This document shows, one piece after another, positions 19,235 through 29,840 of a stretch of 30,141 nt of DNA. The stretch is from Rhizophagus sp. LPA8_4_AMF (lineage: Eukaryota; Glomeromycota; Glomeromycetes; Glomerales; Glomeraceae), in contig JADRCO010000591.1 in assembly GCA_021464525.1 (NCBI GenBank), positions 1 through 30,141 of the forward strand. The letters are read 5' to 3'. Positions within the stretch are counted from its first letter, which is position 1; each line of letters opens with the position of its first letter. The position numbers and the translations under genes were made by a program. The notes under the pieces were generated by a model. It worked only from the letters and a program-made list of their open reading frames with translations, made no database searches and had not been told where the DNA came from.

Positions 19235-19700
19235 TGAAAATTCGAAAAATATAGTGTAATAGGTATAAAAATACTAAAAGGAAAAGATTATGTTGTTAAC
19301 AAGAAATACCCGATTTCTTTGAAGTTGAATTTAATTTATCAGGATTCTGCTAATAAATTTGAAAATGAAGTAATAAAAGTTATGTTTTTATATTTTGTCT
19401 TAAAAGGCTGTGTAAAATATGATTTCCCAAACTTGTATTACATTGCTTATTTAGGGAGGTGGGAACCAACTAAAGCTCTACATCCCATCCGTGATTACCT
19501 ATTTTGTATATTTATACAGGAAGATTTTTTGTCTATCGGCATAAAAACGTAGATTCGTGTTGATGATGCAGCGTGATTAACACAATATTTCGTGCTAGCT
19601 TTATTTTTACGACGTTAACTTTGTATACCATCTTGCATACATAAAAGTTCAAGTTGATAAAAATTTTTTTTAAAAGCCTTCTTTGCATTTTTAAATATTC
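19235..19700. promoter_or_regulatory. Divergent intergenic region between the coiled-coil gene and TBCK
   Basis: These 466 bp separate two start codons that point away from each other, so the region should contain both promoters. A plus-strand frame at 19319-19552 and a minus-strand frame overlapping TBCK exon 1 are not convincing genes. No clear TATA box or repeated site was found. Confidence 0.5.
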
Positions 19701-22700
19701 ATGGCTACTTTCGCCACTGACAAAGAAATAAATGAAAGCTTTCAACAAGATGTGCATCTGGGAGTAAACAGTTTTTCTGCTATTGCTGGTGTAGAAGACC
19801 GAGATGTTGTACCCGCAACAGCAACAACCGAAATTTTCGGCCGGTTTCAAGCATTAAAGGTTTATTATATATCGAATTTTGGAAGTTATTTGTTATGTCC
19901 CTAACTTCTTCGTTATATAGACGTTGCTACATCCGAACCTTTGCGAATATGTAGAAATTGTTAAAGGCAAACACGGTAATTCAAGGCGATAAAATTTTTT
20001 GACAGTAAGTCCACTTTATGACGGGCATTTCACCTGATAATGGATTTTTAAATTTTTAAATTTTTCTAGATCGATTGTTTGTGGTATCTGAATATCACAT
20101 GAATCATCTTGGAAAATTATACCAACGTAACGAAGAAGGCAACACACTGGTTTCAAAGTAAGAAATGACAGTATATAATTATTATTTATTTTGATGTCCC
20201 GGGATTTTAAACAGCAATATTTTTTTTTTGTGTTACGAAAGAATGGGATTGGTTATGTTACGTGAATGGGCTTTTCAAACTTTAAAAGCACTTGCATATT
20301 TGAATCAAAATGGTATAACGCATCACAATTTAGCTCCTCACAATATTCTTTTAGATATTGAGGTAAAAAAGGCACTTTTATATTAAATTCATTTGATACA
20401 TTTAATTATATTTATCAAAGCTATCCTCTTTTTAGGGTAGAATCAAATTAGCTGATTATGGTTTATTTTATATGACTAATGGTGGAGAAGATGTGGATTT
20501 TCCGATTGGGTGAGTACAAAACAAATGTACTGTTTTTTCATAACCGACTTTTCTGAATGAATTTTTCAAAATTTCGAAAGCTATCCACATTACCTTCCCC
20601 CTGAGGCAATTTATCGCCGAGTTGATATGCCAGGTGCTACTGGAAAGGTACGAAGTAATCAATGACAAATAATTTGATTATTGCTTTCTAAAGATTAATC
20701 ATTTACTTATAGGTGGATGTGTGGTCACTTGGTGTAATATTGGCCGAAATTTTTACTGGATCACCTTTTTGGGTAGGAAATGATAAAGACATTGAGAAAT
20801 TGTTTTCTTCGTTATGGAAGCTCCAGGATGCAGAACATAATGATGATATCTGGGAAAAATTTTATATCTGGGATTGGGATTTGGGTATAAATGAGGCTAT
20901 TTTAGATTTTCTTCAAGTTACCGAGAAAGATGATATCGTCGATTTCCGAAAATTCATTCATGCATGTTTGAAAGTGGATGTTTCAAAAAGGTGTTCACCG
21001 GAACAATTATTGTCACATCCATTCTTTTCTTCATCATATGGAGATGATCTTAGCAGCCAATATAAATATTGGTGGAAAAAGCCATTTTTACAATCACAAA
21101 AAATTTCTTTCGATGAAGAAAATTTATTTGATCTTATAGATGATCAACCTAACAAAGATGTTCTTCATGGGTTGCCGTTATCTCAGATTTATTATTTTTG
21201 GAAGCTTGCTGGAGGCGATGTGGAAACAGAATTGGCCAAAAGAGGTTATCTACTAAATACACCACCAATCGAACGAATTCCAAGGACCGTGAAAGTGCAA
21301 GATGGAAAAGAAGAAGGCACAACGGAAGATACGGCCTTTCTATTTTCTGATACTGTTTATACTTTATCTTTAAAAGAACTTCGGCAAAGGCTTGAAGTTG
21401 CTACTGGTCCTAATAGAGAAGCGTTTGAGTGGGATACCGACTATTTTATGCAAACTGATGAAGAAGATATGAACTTTTTGGCAGAAGAAATGTCAAATGA
21501 TGATAATTCAGGTTCAGGAGATGAAGTTTTTGGAAAGTATCTTTTCCCTGATCCAAATAACCATAAAGTGACTTCATCATCGATAAATGGACAAACGATG
21601 CCACCAACGAATAATGTTAAATTACCATTAATGAATCGTGAAAAAGATGTTGGTTATCAGTTTCAGAGGGTTGTCTTATTTAGTGAATTACTTAGACAGT
21701 ATCCAGCATCACGGGATGAAATTATTCATCATGCCAAAGTAGATATACCGCCGTTTTTACGCGGAAAAATTTGGGCTGCGATTTTAGGAGTTAAAGGCGA
21801 CTACCAAGCATTATACGACTCGTATAATAAAGAAACAGAAACTACAACAGATCGTCAGGTTTGTCATATAAGTTAAATAATAGTATAAAATAAACGATAA
21901 TTAATGTACTTATCTATTTTTTGTTTAACCATATTTATCCTAGATTGATGTTGGTAATACACTAATTTGTCTAGATATGAGATTTCATTTTTATTTATTA
22001 AAATCTAACGGATGTTGATTGGTTAATTATTGGTGATAGACGTTCCGAGGTGTCATCAATATAATCAACTACTTTCGTCTCCTATTGGTCATGAAAAACT
22101 TCGAAGGCTCTTGAAATGTTTTATTGCGGCAAATAATAAATTGGTTTATTGGCAAGGTACATATTAATTAATAGCTATCTAATATAATTAAGTACTACAC
22201 CACCCATCATTCTAAAGAACCTCATATATGCATTGTTAGTGAAATAATATTTTGAAGTATGAAGTTTATGACATTATTTTAAATAATATATTTTTTAAAT
22301 TTTATTATATAATAGGATTTGACTCTCTTTGCGCCCCTTTTCTAACGCTTAATTTTAATGACGAAGCTCTTGCGTTTAGTTGTTTACACACATTTGTTCC
22401 GAAATTTCTTCAAGACTTTTTCTTGTCTGATAATTCACCTGTTATCAAAGAATATCTTGCGGTTTTTAGCCATCTTTTATCATTTCATGATCCGGAACTT
22501 TCAAATCATCTTAGCAAAATAGAGTACAACCCCGATCTATATGCAATCCGATGGTTTTTGACATTATTTACTCGTAAGTTATGTATTCATTTCTTATGTT
22601 CAATTTACTCTATTTACATAACTTTTATATTATCTACCATTTTTTTTCAACGAGCAGATGTTTTTCCATTGGATAAAACTTATCATCTATGGGATAAAAT

Positions 22701-23626
22701 CCTTGTTGGACCACCATCGCTACCATTATTTATTGGTATCTCTATCCTAAGACAACTTCGTGATATGCTTTTAAAATCCGAATTTAATGATTGTGACACA
22801 TTTTCTGAATCGTTTCCTGATGTTGACATTGAAAAGTGCATCCAATCGGCGCTTTCGATGTGCAAAGTAACACCCCCTTCAGTAATTTATCGCGTTCATG
22901 AGCCTTTTGCAACGCCTGATACGTTACATAATGGAGTTCCTGTAAGTGTCTCATCATTAATAACGTAAAAATATCTTTGAATATATATGTGCCTATAATA
23001 TTTCATTTTAATAATCAGGATCATCATATCCAACGTTGGTGGGAACAACCCATCCCGATTGAAGTTAAGAAAACTGAATTAGCTCCAAGAATTTCACTTA
23101 AAGATTTAGTAAAATTGAAGAATTATGTATTGGTTATCGATATAAGAAGTGAACAAGAGTATGGAATCTATTTTTATTTTTATTTTTATTTTTTTTAAAA
23201 AAAAAAAAATTGTATATTTTATATCTTATATTATTGTGACTAGATTTTCTAGAGGACATTTTCCATTATCGGTAAACATGAATCCGGCACATTTAGAACA
23301 ATTTATACAAGCACTTAAACTAGAGATTAAGAAATATCATGTAGTTTTAGGCAATAGAGGAGATTCAGGACCGCAGGTTTGTAATTTTTATGTATATGTA
23401 TATATATATAAAAAGGAATAATTAAATAATTATTTCTTTTCAACAATTATAGTTTGCTGCAGAACTCGTTCGTGCCAATTTTACACGAGTTGCAGTGTTA
23501 ACAGGTGGCATTGATGTTATGCGTGTTGATCCCGTAGAAGGTGTGTCAATATGTTCATGTCCAAATTTTACCTCGGGATCAAAGAACGGAAGTGCTGCTT
23601 ACCGAAAATGTAGAACTTTTAAATAG
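19701..23626 (+). CDS. TBCK: TBCK: pseudokinase-TBC-rhodanese protein
   Basis: Fourteen exons: 19701-19859, 19921-19975, 20070-20157, 20242-20362, 20436-20509, 20581-20647, 20713-21858, 21944-21953, 22040-22156, 22316-22573, 22658-22941, 23019-23158, 23244-23376 and 23453-23626. Introns are 61-159 nt, all GT-AG, and all phases agree, giving 941 residues (human about 893). TBCK is a FERRY-complex subunit in animals and is linked to Rab5 endosomes and mTOR signalling. The N-lobe is short ([15 protein letters not shown]). The catalytic loop is HHN (128-130) instead of HRD, followed by PHNILLD; DYG is at 148-150 and PPE at 172-174, so it is a pseudokinase. The TBC domain (about 531-745) keeps the Arg finger (D574..R577) and Gln finger (YWQ, Q612), predicting Rab-GAP activity. 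The rhodanese domain (about 815-905) has GNRGDSG where a catalytic Cys loop would be. An acidic linker with [10 protein letters not shown] joins kinase and TBC. Confidence 0.95.
21944..21953 (+). other. TBCK: 10-nt microexon of TBCK
   Basis: ATTGATGTTG is flanked by CCTAG and GTAATAC. It supplies Ile-Asp-Val plus the first base of the Asp codon of the TBC IxxDxxR motif. Without it exons 7 and 9 join out of frame; with it the product reads [14 protein letters not shown], the expected TBC sequence. The flanking introns are 85 and 86 nt. Confidence 0.88.
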
Positions 23627-24428
23627 AAATAATTTTTTGAGCATTTACTTCTTGTATAGAGCGGGACTTCTATTTAAATATCATGATTTTTAATCGATTA
23701 TCGATTTGTATATGGGTTGGGATAATATTTAGTGATTTAAAAATCATATGATTCGTAGTAATAGTACTATCAAGTTTGTGTTAAATTGGTATTATTCGTA
23801 TTACATTTTTGAAGTTATTTTTTAAACTACTGTGATGGTGACTATCTCTTATAGTAAAACAATAGACCGTTCATTAAAAGCTTTAAGCAATTACGAATAA
23901 TTAATCTTTTAATATCTTAAGTATATTAGTACATACTAATTTTATATCATATTCAATGTCTGATATGCAAAAAAATTTCGCCAAACAAGTTTAAAAAAAC
24001 AGCAAAACAAACATAATCCACAGTCCGTAAAACTGCCATGAAATCAGTATAAAGGTCATAATTCTATTAATTCGACTGTTGAAGGAGAAACTCCTACCAG
24101 ATGGATTCTCCTAGCACTTTGACTAGATGGAATAAAGCACAAATAAATGAAGAAAATCGACCAGAAAATAACCTTGCAATTTCATTGGATATGAAATAAT
24201 GGCAAATGAAAGTACGCGCGGAGAAAAAAACCACTGGAATTAAGAAAAAAGAACCATTAGTGACTTATTAAATGGAAGATATAATTATCACACATTTATT
24301 TTATTCCATCATTCATTCCTCACTCATTTCATCCCACTATTGCATTATATATATTTTTTAAAAGACTTTCCTTGAGATTAGATGACTCTGATGATTATAA
24401 TGTCATCATTTACTTATATTATATAATT
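23627..24428. other. Gene-free AT-rich DNA after TBCK
   Basis: TBCK 3' flank and spacer. A small inverted repeat, GGAGAAACTCC...GGATTCTCC, lies at about 24081-24110. No coding frame or RNA gene is supported. Confidence 0.5.
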
Positions 24429-24720
24429 TAGTTCAATTAATTTACATGAATTAATCGTCCAAAGCAAAGCAAAGGAAATAATCCTTATTAATTTATTGAT
24501 TTCCTAATTTTAGTCTGATTATCTTATGGGAATTATTGTCTGAAGCAAGGAGAAAGACAATAGTTCTTACTAATAGATTTCCCTTTATTTTTAGTCCAAT
24601 TATTATGCAAGAATATTGTCTAGAGGAAAGCAAAGGATAATAATTCTTGAATTTTATTATTATTTCTCTTAAGTTTGAAATTTAATTCAATTATTTTACA
24701 AGAATTTACTAGTTTATGAA
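24429..24720 (+). repeat. Degenerate tandem repeat, about 81-91 bp unit, four copies
   Basis: Recurring landmarks are GTTCAATTAA/GTCTGATTAT/GTCCAATTAT/AATTCAATTA at about 24431, 24513, 24594 and 24685. Each is followed by a GAATTA/GAATATT..GTC block, then a purine block of AAGCAAAG/AAGCAAGG/AAAGCAAAG type, then TTCTTA..TTTATT and TTTCCT/TTTCCC/TTTCTC. The copies are diverged and the last is incomplete. No open frame runs through them. Confidence 0.7.
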
Positions 24721-27079
24721 TGATAATGAATATAAAGAGATATTATTTAAGGCCTTTTTTTCTTTATTTATTTCGTCAAGTATAGTAAAGGTAAGGTACA
24801 ACCAACTGTCCACATGTTAATGCATACTTGAACAAATATAATATTTAAAGGTGGGTAAAGAAACCTGTGTTTAATCCCTGGTCCTTAGTCCCATAGTTCA
24901 AAATATTTATATATGATTATAGTAGGTAAAATAAAAAGCATTAATTTTAATAATTTTTAATTATTGGTTTTTCTTAAAAATTGTTATAGTTGATCATATG
25001 AGTAGATAGATCATGATTAAGAAAAGAAATAAAAAAGTAGATATAAATACATACATATTTATATCTTTTGGTTGGATATTAAAAATAAGAAAGCTATTAA
25101 AAAGTTATAAGGAATAAAGAATATATTCTATTATTACTTTGATTTCTAATACTTTTAGTATAAAAAGAGTTTTAGAATTATTTGATTAATGAAATATTAA
25201 AACTGTTAATAGTATAATTTGGATTACTTAAAAAAAGTAAAGGAATATTACAATAGTTATTTTTAATACAAATATACAATTACTAATACTTGCATAAATT
25301 TTATTAAATTATATGGATTTTTAAAAAATAGAATACTTTAAAACCATCTTTAAATAAAGTTTTAAAAGGCTTTACAGAAATAGACAAAAAATAATTAATA
25401 ATACAAATATATAATTATTATATTTTAGTAACTTCAGATGATAATTAAAATTATCTAACCATTTTTAAAGTAAAATAATTTTATATTAATTAAATAATAA
25501 AAATAAAATTTTAAGTTTATAAATATTTACACTATATTTTTTTTCCTTTTGCAGTGTATTTATGATTTATTAGAGATTATGATAAAGAAAATACAAATAA
25601 AGTATTGCTAATTAAATACAATAATTAATTTATTAAATCATAAACCATTCATCATTTCTATCAGAATCAAATATATCTTAGAAAATATTGCTCTTTGCAA
25701 TCTAAGAAAGACAATTTGAAAGTTAAAGTTTATTTTTAAAATGATCAGTATTATCATATAGTTACCAATAATAAATGTTCAATTTATTTCAATATTTCTC
25801 ATAATTTCCATAAGATTCCTTCATGCCTAGTAAATTTAAAAAATTAGTATATGTAGCTACATCTAATACCCAATAAGATGGAGATTTAGAGCCACCTGGC
25901 TGCATCTAAAATTACCTATTTAGATCTTCAAGATTCTCTTAAAATAGGATTAATATGACTACTTTAATTCCATTTTATTAGTTAATATTATTAAGATCTT
26001 TACAACTAACTACTAATCTAGATAAACTACTATATAAATGTTTTTTAAAAAATATTGTATAAAGAATTAGCATAACAGATATATCAGAATCAAAATAGAA
26101 ACTGGTTATCGATTTATCAATAATTAATTTAACTAATCCAACTAATGATTAATATATATTAGCTTAATTTATAACAAATTATCCAATTTCATATTATTAC
26201 TTTCTTTTAATAGACTATTCTACAAAATCCTAAAAAAAGTAAAATATATCAAACCTCTAAATCCAACTGATTTACATTTTAATACCCTTCAGGTTCTTAA
26301 AAAAATCCAAAAATTTCACAATTCAAAAATGCTAGAGAAAAGAAAAAAATAAAAACAAAAGAGAAAGTCATAATACTAGTATAATACTTCCAGAAAACCT
26401 GAAGAAAAAATTATGAAAAGAGGAAAATTACCAAACTACCTTAACTACTACTTCAAACTTCTCAAATAAAAAAAAAGATCTGCTTTTCAAATAACTATTT
26501 TACAAATAATACTGTGTAAAAAGATTTTATAATACTTTTAAAATAAAATATAAATGGAAAAATCTACTATTATTAAAAGTATTTAAAAACTGGCAGCCCA
26601 GATGCTAGTTATACAAAACTTTTTACAATTACAAAAAAAGCCTAAATTTCACAACTCCAAAAATTATCTTTGGTAAAAACTATATTTCTCCACTAATTAA
26701 TTACACACATTTTAGCAAACAGATCAATTTACTATTTATTATAAAATTACTATAAATTAATTACATCTGTCAAAATACATTACGTCTGTCAAAATATAAT
26801 TTAATTAGTAATTCATCAATTCAATGAAAAGTATAGTAAAAACTACTTCAAATATATAGCTCTACCAAATTAGGAGTTTAAAGTCTAAATAATTTTTAAA
26901 AGAAGTTTTTATATTCAAAAAACTACTTGCAAGCAATTCAAATAAAGAAAAACTAATTTTCTCCATTAATATTCTTCTGATAGAAAATGGATAAGCAATT
27001 GGCAGATGAAAAATATAATTGATTCTTTATACTATATCTTTATTTATTAATTAAATAAAAATTTAATAAATTCTATTTA
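24721..27079. other. Extended gene-free AT-rich DNA
   Basis: About 2.4 kb of very AT-rich sequence with stops in all frames. I saw no protein-like frame, RNA gene or clear transposon terminus. A short duplicated ACATCTGTCAAAATA / ACGTCTGTCAAAATA pair is present near 26763-26800. It is probably decayed repeat DNA. Confidence 0.5.
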
Positions 27080-27470
27080 AGGATTGAAACTGATTAATAT
27101 TAGCTGGTTAATTAACTAGTTAAGACAGTTAATCAGTTAAAGAATTTTGAAAATTGGTTAATCAGTTAATACTATATCATTATAATTCTGGTTAAATTTA
27201 TATAATGCGGCCTAGAAACATGTCAATTGTAATTATATGTTCTTAAATTTGAAGTTTTAATGCCAAATTTTTTTCTATTTTTTTTTTATTTATTAATTAT
27301 TAATAATAGTTTTAATGAAATATAATTTTCTTATAACTAAATATGCAAGCAAAATTAAAAATTGGTATAATTTGTAGCAAAAAAAATTTTTAATATTAAC
27401 CAGTTAATTAATTAGTTATGACTTTTAGTTAACTGGTTATTAACTGGTTAAGATTTTTTAAATAGTTCCA
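27080..27470. repeat. Element with GGTTAA/TTAACC-rich ends
   Basis: Clusters of GGTTAATTAACTAGTTAA, CAGTTAATCAGTTAA and ATTGGTTAATCAGTTAA occur at about 27110-27165. ATTAACCAGTTAATTAATTA, GTTAACTGGTTATTAACTGG and TTAAG occur at about 27395-27455. The motifs are themselves near-palindromic, so the two ends match in direct and inverted order. The unrelated AT-rich middle of about 230 bp makes this look like a small non-autonomous element or a diverged inverted repeat. Boundaries are approximate. Confidence 0.5.
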
Positions 27471-27556
27471 ACTTCTAATTCTATCTTTATTTATAGCAAT
27501 AATTACTTTAATTCTATTATTAATAATGCAATGTATCTCTACTAAAGCTCCGAATA

Positions 27557-28731
27557 AATCAGTTTTTAACCAGGAACTGAATCAAATTGGCACAAAATCC
27601 AGTTCAGTTCCAGTTTCAGTTCTTAGAACTGGAACTACTAGTTCGATTCAGATTTACTTAAAAATGTGAAAAAATGCAAAAATTGGAATATCTCAGCAAC
27701 TAGTAATTATATAAATGCATACTATAGCTTATTTGAATCGTCTCATCAAGGCACATCGAATGACAGTAAAATCAAGTCTCTAGCATTGATATATTAAGAG
27801 ATAGCCTATGATAGATGTAATTTACAAAATTAATGCTAGAAAGCTATCTATCAAAGATAGAGAGATGATCAAGATGTCTTTCAATTAGTCTTAATGAGAC
27901 GATTCTAACTAGCCTTACTTTATCTTTTTTGGATTACTAGATGACAAGATATTCCAATTTTTGCATTTTTTAAAAATTTTCGAATGTTAAAAATTAAAAT
28001 TTTGATTTGTGCTATTACTCATTATTTATTAATTATATAAAGACAAATTTATATTCATTAGAATTATGTTGCTATGATGCATCAAATAATGTAATATTAT
28101 GTTTATAGCATTGATATATTATAGCATAGCACATGCTAAATTTTTACTTAAAATTAATGTTAAAAGGTCATCTATTGATGCCAGAGATATGATATTACAT
28201 CATTTGACGTATCATATTAAGGCAATTCTAATGAATATAAATTTGTCCTTATACAATCAGTAGATAATGAGTAATAATACAAATCAAAAATTTAATTTTT
28301 AACATTCAAAAATTTTAAAAAAATAAAAACATTGAAATATCTCGTCATCCAGTGATCCAAAAAAGATAAAGTAAGACTAGTTAGGATCATCTTATTGAGA
28401 CCAATTGAAAGATATCTTGATCATCTCTCTATTTTTGATAGATGGCTTTTTAGCACTAATTTTGTAAATTATATCTATCATAGGCTATCTCTTGATGTAT
28501 CAATGCTAGAAACTTGATTTTACTGTTATTCAACACGTCTTGATGCATTAATTCCAACAAGCTATAATATGTATTTATATGATCACTGGTTGCTAAGATA
28601 TTCTAATTTTCATATTTTTTTGCATTTTATGTATTTTTAAGTAAATCTGAACTGAACTAGATGATTCTAGTTCATTTCTCATTCAGTTCTCAGTTCTACC
28701 TGAACTGGTAAATATTCAACCTGAACTGATT
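27557..28731. repeat. Nested palindromic element, about 1.18 kb
   Basis: The whole region is an imperfect inverted repeat centred near 28145. It runs from AATCAGTT (27557-27564) to AACTGATT (28724-28731). The next part inward is rich in GTTC/GAAC (for example GATTCAGATTTACTTAAAAA near 27655 against its complement near 28635-28655). Inside lie three abutting palindromes: P1 at 27669-27971, P2 at about 27972-28320 and P3 at 28321-28630. P1 has ends AAAAATTGGAATATCTCAGC and its complement near 27940; P3 is the mirror copy of P1. The module TAGCATTGATATATTA occurs at 27781 (P1), 28106 (P2) and inverted at about 28493-28508 (P3), so P2 is a diverged relative. No open frame of note is present. This resembles a MITE or foldback element that multiplied inside itself. 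Confidence 0.85.
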
Positions 28732-28745
28732 ACTTATATTTATAA

Positions 28746-28773
28746 ATATCTGTTATTTATTAATAACAGATAT
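28746..28773. repeat. Perfect 12-bp inverted repeat with 4-nt loop
   Basis: ATATCTGTTATT (28746-28757) and AATAACAGATAT (28762-28773) are perfect complements separated by TATT. The hairpin lies just outside the 1.18-kb palindrome and is followed by further CAGATA-type words to about 28890. It may be a remnant of the same repeat family or simple AT-rich symmetry. Confidence 0.8.
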
Positions 28774-29268
28774 ATATTTTTATAATATTTATCAGGTATC
28801 AGATTAATTTGTTGGATATTTTCAGATATCTTTAGATATACAGATCAGATACTAGTAATACAAATAAATGGATTAAACAGATACAAATAGATAAATAAAT
28901 TGGATTTTATAAGATATACTATTAATTAATCTTTATAATATTTTATTTAGAAAATTTTAATATATTTTTAGTGTATTTTTCAAATATATTACTATATTAA
29001 TTAAGAATATAGTAAAATATATAGTGTAAAATTGCATATTTTATAGTATAATTTTATATATAAATTTAATCTGCAAATATAATATTTATTATTAATTATT
29101 TTTATGTTTATATAAATTTTACATAATATTTTTTTTTTAAAGCTTTTCATCTGATGCATTGGCTATTAGCTGGATTAAGTGACAACAGGCTATCCAAAGG
29201 TAAGTTTTTCCTATCATTGCCATCCTTGGTCACGTAATACTAATATAACCTCCTCCTTGTACTTAAAG

Positions 29269-29455
29269 CTCCGCACGAACCAGGTTGAGCTGAGCCACAG
29301 TCTGGCTTGGCTCAGCTCAAAAAAAAAATTTGGGCTCAAACTGGAGTAAGCCGAGCCATAAAAATCTCAGCTTGAGCTAAAGTGAGCTGAGCCGAGCCTT
29401 AAAAAATCCTGGCTCGAGTCACGCTAGGCTCAAGCTGGCTCAAGCTTTATCTTCA
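29269..29455. repeat. GC-richer GAGCTGAGCC repeat block
   Basis: The block consists of many variants of GAGCTGAGCC / GGCTCAGCTC / CTCAAGCTGGCTC in both orientations, in sharp contrast with the AT-rich surroundings. A perfect 13-bp inverted repeat is present: TTGAGCTGAGCCA at 29285-29297 and TGGCTCAGCTCAA at 29308-29320. No open frame of note. The block sits immediately before the 77-bp array and may form one element with it. Confidence 0.8.
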
Positions 29456-29456
29456 G

Positions 29457-29840
29457 AAAACGTTTTGCAACGTTTTTATTAAAATATCAAAAAAACGTTG
29501 CGAATCATTTTTTTGATATATTATTAAACAAAAAACGGTTTCACAACATTTTTTGTTAAAGTATCAAAAAAAAATGTTGCGAAACATTTTTTTAGTATGA
29601 TATTATACAAAAAAATGTTTCGTAACGTTTTTTGTTAAAGTATCGAAAAAAAATGTGAAATGTTTTTTTCAATAAATTATTAAACAAAAAACGGTTTTAC
29701 AACATTTTTTGTTAAAATATCAAAAAAAGTTGTGAACCATTTTTTTTAATATAACATTATACAAAAAAATATTTCGCAACATTTTTTGTTAAAGTATCAG
29801 AAAAAACGTTGTGAAACATTTTTTTTAATATAATACTAGT
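29457..29840. repeat. Tandem array of 77-79-bp hairpin units (five copies)
   Basis: Corresponding GTTAAA/ATTAAA landmarks fall at about 29478, 29555, 29634, 29711 and 29788. Each unit has a GCAACGTTTTT-like arm and an AAAAACGTTGC-like arm around a TTAAAGTATC loop, then TTTTTTT and ATATTATTAAACAAAAAA. Units 2 and 4 resemble each other (ACGGTTT), as do 3 and 5 (TGTTTCG / TATTTCG), which suggests a dimer of about 155 bp as the unit of later expansion. The origin is unknown; there is no coding capacity. Confidence 0.85.

Noticed and set aside
19319-19850. Plus-strand 77-codon and minus-strand 105-codon frames before and over TBCK exon 1
   Set aside because: Neither resembles a known protein. The minus-strand frame overlaps TBCK exon 1, and the plus-strand one does not join TBCK in phase through a clear splice site.
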